64,000 nt of DNA from Mactromeris polynyma (GCA_032209605.1 JASFXZ010000005.1:21006905-21070904); one strand, 5' to 3'; positions 13,601 to 23,464 are shown, counted from the stretch's first letter. Program-made: numbers and translations. Notes: generated from the sequence alone by a model not told the origin.

Positions 13601-14796
13601 GATTTCTATCCGGTAACCACTTGTTCCCTTTAAACATATTTCCAAGCAGTTTGTAATTCGTTTGCTACTTTTCTATAGAGCAAAAAAACTTCAAAAGTGG
13701 TTCTGAAATAATACATACCGTTGTTTCAAGCGTATAAATAAGATGAATATTAAAGATGTATCATAAAATGTTTGAATCGGCTTCATCCAGTATTGTTGTA
13801 ACATTGGCTTTAAACATCTCAAATAAGAACCATTGCAATGTACTTATTGAACATATCTTTTTACCACAGTACTTACAGACAAAACTTGTAAAATAGCCCG
13901 ATTGTTAAATAACTGAAAGTTTTTTTATATATATTTTATGATGTACAGACATCTTTCTTCAGCACATATTGATCAATACATTAGGAGATAATTCTTTGTT
14001 AATAATGTTTATTGATGTTTAACTATAGGTCATATATTTTTCATGTTTTTTAGGTAAACAAATGAACAAAAAATAAGCATAATATTACTCTAATGAAATT
14101 TACCTCACATATTTCAAGAGCTTCTCCAAGACGACCAAGTTTTGAGTACACTACCGCCATCTCCACGGCAACACGACGTTGTAATTTCACGCATGGATGA
14201 TTGGCTGCAAATTGCCGAGCAATTTCAGAAGCTCTTGCGTATTGCTGTAACGCACTAACGTTGTCGTTTATTGTCATAAACAAATTTCCCAGACCAATGA
14301 ATACTCTACATTCAAGCACTGTATCACACAAAATCCTAGCAACATGCGAGGCTTTGTCATAATGTTTTAAAGATTTCCGAATTTCTCCAAGTCCATAATA
14401 GTTATTACCAAGACACAGATGGGCGTATCCAGCCAGAGGTGACATATCGCTAAGGCTGCGGCATATCATACTTCTCGTGCACAGTGACACCGATGTGTGG
14501 TACTCGCCAAGCCTCTCATAAGCACGTGCCATGTTGAATGTCGCCTCCGCCAGCAGAGAGTCATTCTGCAGGTGTTGACTGACTGTGACCTGTCTCTTAG
14601 CCCCTAATAATACATCATGGTATCTCCCTAGTTCCATATTCACTAAACATAAATAATTCAACACTCTAAAGATGTCCTCATCTTTTATCAATTTATTGCT
14701 CGCGTTTTGCAGTTCCTGCAATGCATCCGCGTAATTCTGTTGATTAAATAAAACCACTCCGCGCTCAAAGTGTCTTTTGGCAATCCTCTGACCCAT
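1512..14796 (-). CDS. RAPSN: Rapsyn homologue (43-kDa receptor-associated protein of the synapse), six coding exons
   Basis: Rapsyn is a peripheral membrane scaffold that clusters nicotinic acetylcholine receptors. The exons, joined here by eye, are 14796-14104, 6714-6616, 5372-5250, 3617-3564, 2999-2800 and 1635-1512 (693, 99, 123, 54, 200 and 124 bases), giving 430 residues plus stop. All introns have GT/AG ends and the phases join. The start is the ATG at 14796 (MGQRIAKRHFERG). Gly2 with a small residue at position 6 fits an N-myristoylation site, as in vertebrate rapsyn. Seven-TPR-like helical repeats follow. Exon 2 reads EAMKQALTHGDRFVQARCLL, closely matching the corresponding vertebrate segment. 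The C-terminus is a RING-H2 finger: CGVC, then CYHIIHERC, then CPTC. Vertebrate rapsyn is about 412 residues. Intron 1 is 7.4 kb and holds two large minisatellites. No promoter element is clear. Confidence 0.93.
2800..2999 (-). CDS. RAPSN: Rapsyn exon 5 (coiled coil and start of RING-H2)
   Basis: Encodes LDTLQSHRRLCDIYMSMG and then LYCGVCTEIIGEKDEKIRPL before CYHIIHE. This supplies the first Cys pair (CGVC) and the C-x-H-x2-H centre of the RING-H2. The acceptor is ATTACAG and the donor GAAAG|GTAAAC. The exon is 200 bases, leaving two bases (AG) to be completed by exon 6. Confidence 0.94.
3564..3617 (-). CDS. RAPSN: Rapsyn exon 4 (18 codons)
   Basis: A 54-base micro-exon encoding AVELNEKVLNLSQEIDSK, between acceptor ATTTTCAG and donor AAG|GTAATT, phase 0 on both sides. 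It fills exactly the helix expected between exon 3 and the coiled-coil/RING exon. Confidence 0.9.
3718..4893. repeat. 38-bp minisatellite (array B) in rapsyn intron 3
   Basis: About 31 units of 38 bp. Each has a perfect inverted repeat ATACACA, GAT, TGTGTAT, followed by CAGTGGACAATACACG or close variants. Variants come in runs: GGGCAATCCACGGA units at both ends and GGACAATACACGTA units in the middle, which suggests local homogenisation. Open frames of up to 284 codons cross it on the plus strand because no unit phase has a stop. They are not genes. Confidence 0.96.
5250..5372 (-). CDS. RAPSN: Rapsyn exon 3 (41 codons)
   Basis: Too short to stand out as an ORF. It was found by looking for the missing TPR between exon 2 and the C-terminus. 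It encodes RAYPRYQSAYAISMETGDRK and continues to QDMEQ, between a TTCCACAG acceptor and a CAG|GTATAA donor, phase 0 on both sides. The vertebrate counterpart has the same pattern, including PRY.SA and TG.R. Confidence 0.93.
5906..6145. mobile_element. MITE with 25-bp perfect terminal inverted repeats
   Basis: Bases 5906-5930 and 6121-6145 are exact reverse complements; the ends read ATATACTCAGTACATTTAAA inward. Total length is 240 bp with no coding capacity. It sits in rapsyn intron 2. TA-rich ends and size suggest a Tc1/mariner-type non-autonomous element (inference). Confidence 0.85.
6616..6714 (-). CDS. RAPSN: Rapsyn exon 2 (33 codons)
   Basis: TTGCAG acceptor and CAG|GTGAGC donor, phase 0 on both sides. 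The encoded EAMKQALTHGDR and NFAEIHRENQNYQ continue the TPR series without a gap. Confidence 0.95.
6925..7256. mobile_element. Dispersed repeat family R1, copy a
   Basis: Begins AAAAAGATGGTCGGCG and ends near TGCGCCGAAAAATA, a short imperfect inverted pair. The same start and interior (CTGGTCACTCCAGATCCAAA, GGATTTCGGTAA) recur at 12304-12505, and the same start and end recur at 20926-21945. It lies in rapsyn intron 1, immediately left of the 78-bp array. Confidence 0.7.
7359..9155. repeat. 78-bp satellite-like array, 23 units, with 10-unit higher-order repeat
   Basis: There are 23 nearly identical units of 78 bp (GTAATGTACCATACACTATA and onward) in rapsyn intron 1. The main variable base is in TGTT(A/C)AACCC. 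Scored in order, the units read A, then AAACCAACCC twice, then C and A. Copies 2-11 (7437-8216) and 12-21 (8217-8996) therefore form a 780-bp higher-order repeat. The last unit has two further changes (GGCGAGC, TATGTTA). The unit contains the palindromes ACTATAGT and GCTAGCTAGC. Confidence 0.97.
9156..10640. other. Rapsyn intron 1, spacer between two minisatellites
   Basis: No supported gene. Near 9915-9965 there is a weak tRNA-like stretch (GTGTTCGAGTGGTTA) followed by a short CCACC run. Small ORFs show no protein features. Confidence 0.5.
10641..12286. repeat. 46-bp minisatellite, about 36 units
   Basis: The unit is GAAGCCATGGTGGCTGATTA plus CTGCTATTTCGTTATTTCAG plus AATACT, 46 bp, in rapsyn intron 1. 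Variants alternate (GATAACAGC, GGTTACTGC, GATTACGGC). Every unit carries TTATTTCAG, which looks like a splice acceptor on the plus strand, antisense to rapsyn. Frames stay open through parts of it (for example 11291-11608), but this is a repeat by-product. Confidence 0.95.
12304..12505. mobile_element. Dispersed repeat family R1, copy b (truncated)
   Basis: Shares AAAAAAGATGGTCGGCGCAA and the following interior with copy a, including CTGGTCACTCCAGATCC and the CCGCGTCAAGGT stretch, but lacks the far end. It lies directly right of the 46-bp array, so the two R1 copies bracket the two arrays in intron 1. Confidence 0.65.
12930..13183. mobile_element. MITE with GGGCC termini (family H1)
   Basis: The left end GGGCCCGATCTCTCAAAACA continues with CTCAAACAGAAATCTCAGCT. 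The right end, read in reverse complement, gives CCCCAATCTCCCGAAGGATC and then AATCTGAGCTAAATCTCAGC. This makes an imperfect inverted terminal repeat of about 40 bp around 250 bp of non-coding DNA. It is in rapsyn intron 1. The GGGCC start recalls PIF/Harbinger ends (inference). Confidence 0.7.
13184..14103. other. Rapsyn intron 1, remainder
   Basis: AT-rich intron sequence leading to the exon 1 donor. No repeat or ORF of note was seen. Confidence 0.6.
14104..14796 (-). CDS. RAPSN: Rapsyn exon 1 (residues 1-231)
   Basis: The exon contains the N-terminus and most TPR repeats and ends at LGRLGEALEICE before a consensus donor (GAG|GTAAAT). The frame stays open four codons upstream to a TTG, but the ATG at 14796 gives the expected MGQ myristoylation start. 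Phase 0 at its end. Confidence 0.95.
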
Positions 14797-15889
14797 TGCA
14801 GCGCGCAATCAAAGTATCCAAGTAGTAAGAAAAGCATAAATAAAACAAGTATGTCAAGCTATGAGCCGAAGAATATGAGAAAATTTCAACAATTTCAACT
14901 ACTCATCTTCAGTTTAACTTAATTTGTTTTCATTTCAAGAACTGCGCGAATTATCAAGACGCGGAGCACAAGAGCAAGAAATAATCAACAATTTTATTTA
15001 TGGACACATGTAAATAATTTCCAAACGCTTGAAATCAGCTCATCAAAGCGCCTCCATGATCCCGAAAATGATCATTATTTCCGCGTATCTATCATGAACT
15101 GTTTAACAGTACCGGCGATCATGCGCGTGCCTTTTTCGATGTTCAAATGTACATGAGAACTACTGAAGTTAAAATAGATTATTAGCCAGGTACTTATATA
15201 CGAGGTATGATTGATTGTAAATCTTTTCCAGGCATCTGCCACCTGGAAAAAGATTTCTGATATACATGGTGATTAAACAAATGGTCTGCCAGACGACTAG
15301 TGGTATAACATCAATCGATGGTCAATGATTCGTTCTGACGTCTTGTATGAGGTTATTAAGTGTTTGCATACCATTGCAGAGATTATTTAGCGCACAAATA
15401 ATTAATTCAAAGATAAACATTACTTTACAATGTTTATATTTTACAAATATTTAAAACATAAACTATGCGATAGGTTGTGTTGAATATATACTAGAAAGTA
15501 ATACAAAATGTACGAACATTTTCTGACAATATTACCGGCATGTTAAATATTCAGTGTATAGTCTGTCTTTCCGAAATAGCCGACACTTTCTTCTTAAACA
15601 ATACATGTATACATTTATATGGTAAAGCACAAAAGAGATATTCTTTCCACGAAACCTTGTAGCCATGTTTCTAAAGGGATTTACTTCAGATTGATTCGGG
15701 TTTTGTTTTGTAAATTTGCAACGCAAGCATATTTTTCTAAAATTCCGCACCAGAAAATATGTTTAGGAGAAGTTTATATAACTGATATAAACCGTAATAT
15801 ACATGTACACACTTATTTCAGACTGATTGTGATGAACGAATGCTTATGTGAATCCCTCGCGAGTCCGCTTTCTGGAAAATCCGTTCCAT
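14797..15889. other. 5' flank of rapsyn
   Basis: Upstream of the rapsyn ATG. It should contain the 5' UTR and promoter, but no convincing TATA box or other core element was identified. Overlapping small ORFs at 15.5-15.9 kb look random. Confidence 0.4.
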
Positions 15890-16131
15890 GACCTTATTCA
15901 TAAACATTTTGAGACTGAAACTCAGACTTAGACTTTAAATTTGCAAAAGTTATATAGATCAGTCTATCCTTTTTCATTCGATCTAAACGAATTAATTATT
16001 TTCTCAATATTTGTTGTTACCCACTTTACACTTTTGCCAAGTTGTCATAGCAACGTAGGAGCAAAAAGAACACTTAACATTTTAAAGTCTAAGTCTGAGT
16101 TTCAGTCTTATTATGTTAATGAATATGGCCC
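15890..16131. mobile_element. MITE, family H2 (GACTGAAACTCAGACTTAGA ends)
   Basis: The left segment near 15909 (GAGACTGAAACTCAGACTTA) is the reverse complement of the right one near 16083-16110 (AAGTCTAAGTCTGAGTTTCA). The outer ends CCTTATTCATAAACA and GGGCCATATTCATTAACA also pair. It is about 240 bp and non-coding. Relatives occur at 17990-18234 and 35866-36082 in the two duplication copies. Confidence 0.8.
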
Positions 16132-16150
16132 TTAGTGTTTAGGTCTTCGG

Positions 16151-16236
16151 AGAAAGTGTGACCATGACCGTTTCGGGGTTCGAACTCACAACATCTGGGT
16201 CGTAAAGCCGACTCCTTATCCACTACAGTGCAACGT
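16151..16236 (-). mobile_element. tRNA-derived SINE head or tRNA relic
   Basis: Read on the minus strand it has an A-box-like GTAGTGGATAAGGAG and a B-box-like GAGTTCGAACCCC, with a degenerate anticodon arm (GTCGGCTTTACGACCC). Acceptor pairing is poor, so it is not called a functional tRNA. Confidence 0.5.
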
Positions 16237-17240
16237 CCCTTTTATTAATACTTCATTGATATATACTATCATTGCACTATATGTGCATACAATTCGGCGG
16301 ATATATATTTATTTATACATTAAGCTTGTCCTGTATATGATTTTATCACACATTAAGATAATCAGGATTGTCTGGATTATGTCTCCAATCCCATAGGAAC
16401 GTTATATACCCTACTGTATGATAAGCACAATGGAACGGTCTCATATTCACTGATCAAACCTATCACCTCGCTTATCTCTTCAAGCGGAATATGGATTATT
16501 ATCATTCATTGCTATCACCATTATAGTATTTCTTGTTATTGTTATTTAGTGCTATCATTATTATTAGTATTATAATCAGTCTATGCACAGTGAAAGGGAA
16601 ACTACTACGTTGAAGATTGCGTTCAGTTCTGTGGTATCATTAAATTGACTTGTACGTTACCGAAACTTATACGTGGACTTTGACAATGTAAATAAATAAA
16701 GAAACATATGGAGATCTATATTGTTTCGCTTTCACCCCTCGATATTCACTAGTTCTCGAGTTGTATTCAAAAATAGAAAAAAACTGTATCGGTGTATTAC
16801 ATAATATACATTATATACGTAAGGTCAACGAATCCCATTTTTATAAAAATCAACACGAGCTCTCACCGGCACTAGACTCTTCTTTCAATGGACTAGAATA
16901 ATATTTGAAGGCGTGAATTCAAATTGTAACAAATAAAACACAAATTGTCTGTGTTCATGTTTAAATATGTTGATATGAAAGACGTCAGACAGTTGGAAAA
17001 TATCTAATATAAAAATAATTTTAATATGAATCAAAGTACTGACGGCTATGTTGTTTTCACTCCTGTAGAGAGCTGCTGAATTTTTGGATGGGTGGGAATT
17101 TAGCCCTTTTTCGACAACAACGTGTGTGTCACCCTTACGACAATTAATGTATTTTAAACAAGTATAATATGATTTATTACAGAAAAGTGTGATGTTTTTA
17201 TAACGGCTATCAAGTCAATATGAATGTACTCTTAGTATAA

Positions 17241-17390
17241 CTAGCTGCCGTGATGTATGTAATGCATTGTTCCACTAGCAACCGTGATTTATGTAATGCA
17301 TAGTTCGACTAGCAGCCGTGATTTATGTAATGCATAGTTCGACTAGCAGCCGTGATTTATGTAATGCATAGTTCGACTAGCCGCTGTGAC
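17241..17390. repeat. 34-bp minisatellite, about 4.4 units (copy 1)
   Basis: The unit is CGACTAGCAGCCGTGATTTA plus TGTAATGCATAGTT. The homologous array in copy 2 (34919-35276) has about 10.5 units, so the array expanded or contracted after duplication. Confidence 0.92.
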
Positions 17391-17879
17391 AAAAACATTT
17401 TCGTCGATGTTTTTGGCAACAACATATCAAACTTCGTGTTTTGTCGTACAATATGATGGACTCTTTGAGTCGAGTCTCGCATTCAAATCCTTGCGATAAT
17501 TGTGTATCCTAAGTTCAGATTCTCATTATACTTTGAATAATGCCCCATTTTTAAAGGATTTACAGCGCTTGTCTTAATAACATAAAATGGACGGAATTTA
17601 AATCGTAATGAGTAAGCCTATGCAAATAACCTTTGATACAAAAGGGGAATTATTTCGTGTCGCAAGGTCTGAATGAATATGATGACCCAGTACCGGAGCT
17701 GTGGTTACTTTGTATCACAAAACACATTTTTTGGTTTCCAATTCATTCTGTACAGTTATAAAACGGTCGTTTAGATTTAACAGAAATATCACTAAAATGA
17801 CCATATCAAGGGAAGTAACTGCCGTACAGTTTTTACGTTTATATAATACGTTTTATCTCCCTTGAATCATTCACATTTC

Positions 17880-18234
17880 AGCGGAGGCATAAGCGGTTAG
17901 TGGTACAACGCCTGACTTCTGATCTGAAGGTCGTAAGTTCGTAGACCGCCGTTGGTGAGGTTAAACCACGAACTGGCAATCCCTGGGGACTCAATCATCA
18001 ACACTTGAAGACGGAAACTCAAACTTAGACTTAACATTTGCAAAAGTTATATTTACCCGTATTTCATTGAATCCAAACGATATGAAAATTTGTCTAAATA
18101 ATTGTTTTTACCCAGTGTACAATTTTGCCAATTTTATTTAAATGTGTAGTGTTATAACAACAAAGGAGCCCAAACGAACATTTTGCGTTTTTTTAAATCT
18201 AAGTTTTAGTCTTAAATATTTATAAATAAGGCCT
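17880..18234. mobile_element. tRNA-like head plus H2-type MITE (copy 1)
   Basis: At 17886-17960 there is a tRNA-like segment (GCGGTTAGTGGTACAACGCC, then AAGGTCGTAAGTTCGTAGAC) with degenerate boxes. It is followed by an element whose ends ACTTGAAGACGGAAACTCAA and TAAATCTAAGTTTTAGTCTT are inverted relatives of the MITE at 15890-16131. The counterpart in copy 2 is 35750-36082. Confidence 0.6.
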
Positions 18235-18347
18235 CAGAAATACGCCCCGGTCAAGAAACAGTCTTCAAATCCGATTACAATACGTTATAATAACTTCTTT
18301 AATAATGTAAAATAAACAAGTTGGGCTAAACACGGAAATGACGTTAG

Positions 18348-18419
18348 GTTGCTGTGGTTTAGTGGTTAGCATAACGGACCGGCAATACGTAGACCCGGGT
18401 TCGAATCCCGGTAGCGCCA
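18348..18419 (+). tRNA. tRNA-like sequence, probably pseudogene or SINE head
   Basis: 72 nt with an A-box-like TGGTTTAGTGGTTAGCATAA and a perfect B-box T arm, CCGGGTTCGAATCCCGG. The acceptor (GTTGCTG against TAGCGCC) has one mismatch and wobble pairs. The anticodon arm pairs poorly and the likely loop CCGGCAA lacks U33, so the identity is unclear. No intron. It sits 465 bp beyond the stop of the Kelch gene and is repeated in copy 2. A functional tRNA is not supported. Confidence 0.5.
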
Positions 18420-18883
18420 TTGACCGATTGTTCGTGTTCCTCAAAACATGACTTTATTTTAAACAACAATATACAAATCAATATATATTGTATAAACGCT
18501 GGAAATCTCAGAGACATTTCTTAAATTTTATTTCTTAGAGTTACAAAATATCTATGTAAACTTGAAAATACATGTAACAGTCAACATACAAATAGCATCA
18601 ATCAAATACCTGTACAGGTATAACAAGCTAAGACATAATATATATATTGGTTCAAAATATCAAATAAAAGTCTAATACATGACACAAACATACGTACATC
18701 GTTGATTAAATGAATCTACCCACAGAGAGTGACAATGATCATTCAAATTAATTGGTCAGCAATATACATGTACATGTATGTTCAAAAAACACTTAAAAGT
18801 AAAATCACAAATTGAAACCTCTCACAGAGAGAAACATTGATAGTATTTGTGACATTTAATTCATTTAAACAGAGTATCTATGC

Positions 18884-20719
18884 TTAAAACGATTCATTGA
18901 ATGGAATGACACAACATTTCTTTTCATAATTAATAATACAACTAGAAAACACAGGAAAGCTATTACACAATTTGTATTTCTCCACCCACAAATCCTTTTC
19001 AGCATTGTATCGATATTGTGGTACAGTTTTTGAAGTTCCTTCCTCGTAACACAGTAGACCACCTACTAAGTAAATACGTCCATATTTCACAAACATCCCG
19101 AAATGTTTGCGTTGAACAGGTTGTTGTGTGCATAGGAATGAAGAACTGTCAGCTGGATTAAAACAGATCATGTGACCTTGATCAGTCGCAATGTAGATAC
19201 AATCATTCAAGGTCACAACCTGTCCTCCTTCAAATGGACACGGTAAGTCTGGAAGAAGACATACTTTGTGCGTCTCGGTGTCATAACATTGTACATTGGC
19301 GACAGGCCCCGCTACTGTTCGTCCTCCGAAAACATAAATCTTTTTCTGAAAATATATACACACCGCTGACACAACTTGGGTTGCTAAGGACGCTCGTTCT
19401 CTCCATTTATTAGTTTTCATATCATATTCTTCGATACACGGTACTTCCGCACCGCCTAGAACAAATATAGAACCTTTCTCTGACGTCACCATCATGTGAT
19501 TCGATCTTCCATGTATCAGTTTCGAGCACTTCTCCCATCGACTTAATAAAATGTCATATTTTTTCACAATTTGTGTACTACCTTCGCCTCCACTCACGTA
19601 CACAAACGGTGCTCCCTTAACCTCGCTGCTACAACATGCGAATCCATCTCCGAATTGGCGCATTTTCACTACTTCACGGTGATATACTTTTCTACGTTCA
19701 TTCGTATCAATAACCATGACCTTGACCTTACTCTTGACCTTGCTGTCAAGGACAGATTCTTTCGAAAAGACCACGTAATACTGGGGAGGGTCAGTATGGT
19801 CAGGATTGGATACAACACTTTGTGATCTGTAGTATCCTGTGGACGATTCTATTTCTATATCATCCTTACAGCCACACCCTTCAAATATTGATAATATTGT
19901 TGTTTTATTCATCGCACGGCAGAATTTAAGACAAGAATATTTCAGTTGTTTTAAATTGAGATTTGAGGCCACGTGATAAAAATGATGAATATTTTCGAGT
20001 GTTAGGTGAACCTGCTCGAGACTTCCAGACGACAGGTATGAGGCGATGTCCGTTCTTATTGCTGGGGGAACAAGTTGCATGTACACTAACACTCCACATA
20101 TATCGTTACTAATGTTACATGAATCGTCGGTTGTTTTAACGTTGAGGATTTCACTGGAAAGTTGTTTAAGCAATGCACTTCTATTGTCATCGATATTACC
20201 GACTTCAAACGCATTTGGTTCGCCGCTTTCACAAAAATCCGCACATTGAGAGGCCATTTCTACAGTATCTGGGTGTTGGAGTTCAAATCTATCACTGTCG
20301 TCATTTTCCAAACCTACTACAATGCCACTCTCTGCAGCGTTACTCGCACCTTGAGAGTCCATTTCTACAGTATCTGAGTGTTGGAGATCAACTCTATCAC
20401 TGACGTCATTTTCCAAACCTACTACAATGCAGCTCTCCGCAGCGTTACTCGCACATTCAAATGCCATTTCTACAGTATCTGAGTGTTTGATTTCAAATTT
20501 ATCACTGTCGTCATTTTCCAGACATACCACAATGTCACTCTCAGCAGCGTTACTTGCGTTGCTTACGCACGATGTAGAACGACTGTACGTCGCTACAGAC
20601 GTGCCTTCGACGCCGTCCATAAAATGCCAACTTCTTTCCAATTCCACAGCCTTGAGTCGTTTAGTTATAAACTTTTCTCTGGCCTCGTGCCCAGCAGAAG
20701 AGAGTATACGTTTTTCCAT
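18884..20719 (-). CDS. Kelch-repeat protein with 35-residue N-terminal repeats, paralogue 1
   Basis: The product is 611 aa from the ATG at 20719 (MEKRILSSAGHEAREKF). The frame stays open further upstream only to a TTG, across a TTTTCAG acceptor at 20741-20747, so a 5' UTR intron is likely. Residues 56-160 are three tandem 35-residue units (SNAAESxIVVGLEN, acidic DDSD stretch, HSDTVEMA). Residues 205-280 resemble the C-terminal half of a BTB fold running into BACK (IASYLSSGSLEQV, HHFYHVASNLNLKQL). Residues 372-605 are about five Kelch blades (VYVSGGEG, IFVLGGAE, IYVFGGRT, IYLVGGLL). A full BTB is not visible, so a role as Cullin-3 adaptor is unproven. It is possibly a KLHL-family offshoot. Coding is in one exon. 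Its near-twin is at 36725-38767. Confidence 0.9.
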   Translation of the reverse strand: MEKRILSSAGHEAREKFITKRLKAVELERSWHFMDGVEGTSVATYSRSTSCVSNASNAAESDIVVCLENDDSDKFEIKHSDTVEMAFECASNAAESCIVVGLENDVSDRVDLQHSDTVEMDSQGASNAAESGIVVGLENDDSDRFELQHPDTVEMASQCADFCESGEPNAFEVGNIDDNRSALLKQLSSEILNVKTTDDSCNISNDICGVLVYMQLVPPAIRTDIASYLSSGSLEQVHLTLENIHHFYHVASNLNLKQLKYSCLKFCRAMNKTTILSIFEGCGCKDDIEIESSTGYYRSQSVVSNPDHTDPPQYYVVFSKESVLDSKVKSKVKVMVIDTNERRKVYHREVVKMRQFGDGFACCSSEVKGAPFVYVSGGEGSTQIVKKYDILLSRWEKCSKLIHGRSNHMMVTSEKGSIFVLGGAEVPCIEEYDMKTNKWRERASLATQVVSAVCIYFQKKIYVFGGRTVAGPVANVQCYDTETHKVCLLPDLPCPFEGGQVVTLNDCIYIATDQGHMICFNPADSSSFLCTQQPVQRKHFGMFVKYGRIYLVGGLLCYEEGTSKTVPQYRYNAEKDLWVEKYKLCNSFPVFSSCIINYEKKCCVIPFNESF

Positions 20720-20925
20720 TGATAAGGGTGTCGTGAATTTCTGAAAAGAAATGGAAACGTTTAAAACAAAAATTACAACGAAGAAACTGTCGATATACAA
20801 AAGTTGTCATCTCTAAAGACAAATTCTTGTAGATGTTAAGAAAACAAATATGCCGGTGTAGATGTATAATTGACTGAGAACAGAAATCTCAGTAATCTTT
20901 GTTTAAAACCAAGATTAAACAAGAA

Positions 20926-21945
20926 ATATCTTTAAAAAAGATGGTCGGCGCAACTTGAAGTTTGCAAATTGGTTGCACTCTCTATGTTAAATTTTGTTGT
21001 ACAACATAAAAAATGCCTAACTGTCATTCAATTACGATATACTATAAATACTCGGAGTACTGTAATCAATCGTAACTTCTTGGCGGAGCCAATAATGCCG
21101 AGGTGTTCCGAATGAGACGGCATAATAAATAACTCCGTAGTGTGATCATAGACACACTATAGTCCGTTACAATTTAGTTCAACATTACTTATTGCGTCAG
21201 TCGTGAACTCACACATCCATGTTAATAAACTTGTAACATAGCTATTTATTTGATTAAAAGAATATAAATGTTCGCGACTGGTAAATAAAACCAAGAAAGT
21301 CTTACTCCATAGATACGCCGATTGACGCCTCTACCGTATCTCCATGCAGACCCCTTTTAACGCCTCTACCGTATCTCCATGCAGACCCCTTTTAACGCCT
21401 CTGACTTTCTGACCAAAAGTTATTGATTTTTTCGAAAACTCTGACATTCTTATTTATTCTTATGAAAACATCGCTCTTTCCTAATAAGCTAAAGCATTAA
21501 AAAAATATTGGGTTACTACATAAAGTTTTTGCATAAATTGCATTTAAAACATCACAGGTAGCGATTTTACGCTGCTTTCGCGGAAGTGTATTTTCTTCAC
21601 ATACTCGTGGCAAGTTTGCAATACATTTTCGGATTTTTATAATAAGTACCGTAATTTTAACTTACCCTAATGCAAAGAGCAATCTTGTTAGATTATAATT
21701 CCATCAAAAATATATGGTCAATAATAAAGGTTAATCCATAAACGGCGATCAAACAATCCATTTTCAGAAAGTTTTCAGAGCACGATGAAAATGTTAACCA
21801 ATCTGCTTCAATGTTACAGCTATTTTTAAATTGAAGAGAAAATGCGCGAAATTGCCTTGGTGGTTAACGTAAGATTTGATTGGTTTACAGAACACTGAAT
21901 ATGTAATTAGCAAAACCATGTTAGTACGGCTGCGCCGAAAAATAA
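20926..21945. mobile_element. Dispersed repeat family R1, copy c, in a copy-1-only insert
   Basis: Starts AAAAAAGATGGTCGGCGCAA and ends near GGCTGCGCCGAAAAATA, like copy a at 6925-7256, but is about 1 kb long. It lies inside a block (about 20.92-21.97 kb) absent from duplication copy 2, so it is either a post-duplication insertion or was lost from copy 2. A 39-bp direct doublet (ACGCCTCTACCGTATCTCCA and onward) sits inside near 21327-21405. Confidence 0.6.
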
Positions 21946-22039
21946 GATATACATGTATATACATGTATATATATATATGCCTAAACACGCTAGTTCACAG
22001 GAAGCTATTAAACCGTAACACCTCATTGATAAATATAAT

Positions 22040-23428
22040 TATGTTTTAGATAATCCCCTTGTATTAATTATTTAAGTCCGCTGCTTGAAATACTAAACTA
22101 TTAACCATATGTAATGGGTTTGTTAACTTTATAGTTGGTAAATAGCACATTGAATACAAATCGACATAGAAAAGCTTTAACTTAAATAAAGGTTTTAGGA
22201 CTCAATCAATCGTAAAAAAACGCACTAGATATAAAAAAACAAATTTATTTCATAACATCCATAAATGAACAATTCACATTCACAATTAAGTGATTCATTG
22301 ATCATTTATCTCTGTTCATGAGAGTTACCAACGGTGATCACAACTAAAAACATCACCAATAGTTAAAACAAATCAAATAAAGACTCATTATTGATCAGGA
22401 CTTTCACCAGTCTTGTATAAATCGCTCAATATTTTACCAATCTATAAAATACACTAAACTATACTATGGTTAATATCAAATTCTAGATTTTGTGCGCAGG
22501 TTACTATGGTAACTATTACGTTTACAGCAATCCTCTGCGCAATATCCCTTTACGGTGAAATGTACCACTAGAGGACATAAGCGCTATAAGGAGTCTTGCT
22601 TCTTTACTTGGTTAGCCCCCTTTTCTTAAAGGTGTTATTAATGTTAAAAAATACCGACCGAGTTACAAGAAAGTACTGCACATTGACCATTATGTCTTAA
22701 TATTAACTGTTATATGTAATGTCTCTGTTTACGCTATCGATGGTTCATTTTCATGATGAAAAGGTTACACCCAGTCACTTTCTTAATTGATCACTTTATG
22801 GTGATGTTGTTTGTTAATGTTTCTTATCTTTCTTACCTGTACACTATTATGTATTATTTCGAAAAAATATCATATGATAACTAGTAACCTTTTAGACAGG
22901 CATTTTAGTGTACACAAACAGATAACATCTTTAAAATTCTTACACCAAACTTGTTTTGATGATTTATTGCAGACGCATTATTGTAAAAATCTTATACACA
23001 GTTATAAAGAATTGTGGTCGTGCGCAGGGGACTAAATATATGTGTATACGTATGTGCATTACGCCGACAAGCTCAAAGTTCCTGAAATTAGTCAGTATAT
23101 TGTAAAAACATTGAATAGTGCCGCATATAACCTTTGTGCGTACATCGATGATATTTAAATTTGTCAAACTATTTATTTTGTTTCTCAGTTTAGATCAGAA
23201 ATTACATTAACTGTATTGGGAAGACGTTTTATCATGTAAACAATGGAAATAACAAACAAAGTTTACCAAGTCGTAAATACACTAATCTATCCATAATTTT
23301 TATAACGTGAAGTATATTTATCAACAGATTATTATAAGTAAGTATTCGCGCAGCAAATACGCCTAACCCGAGGTTATGGTCGCACATAATGGGAGTTGAG
23401 ATATATTTCGAGGGTTCATTGCAAGTAT
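22040..23428. other. Copy 1 upstream flank of the Kelch gene
   Basis: Non-coding, collinear with copy 2 at about 38.98-40.95 kb apart from the chimeric insert there. It contains TGTGCGCAGGTTACTATGG near 22493, which the inverted segment in copy 2 resembles more closely than copy 2's own version. Small ORFs are not conserved convincingly. Confidence 0.5.
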
Positions 23429-23464
23429 ATCGTAACTCCTATATTAATACACAGGAGTTACGAT
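23429..23464. other. Perfect hairpin, conserved in both duplication copies
   Basis: ATCGTAACTCCT and AGGAGTTACGAT form a 12-bp perfect stem around a 12-base loop. Both arms are unchanged in copy 2 (40962-40997). Function is unknown. Confidence 0.7.

Noticed and set aside
14797..14808. Rapsyn start four codons further upstream
   Set aside because: The upstream codon is TTG. The ATG at 14796 gives MGQ, needed for N-myristoylation as in known rapsyns.
20046..20744. Plus-strand ORFs over the Kelch repeat region (also 37.9-38.8 kb)
   Set aside because: Antisense shadows of the real minus-strand coding sequence. They recur in both copies only because the gene is duplicated.
20720..20800. 27-residue hydrophobic N-terminal extension of the Kelch proteins
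   Set aside because: It starts at TTG and crosses a TTTTCAG splice acceptor. It also looks like a signal peptide only by chance. The ATG at 20719 (and 38767) is the better start.
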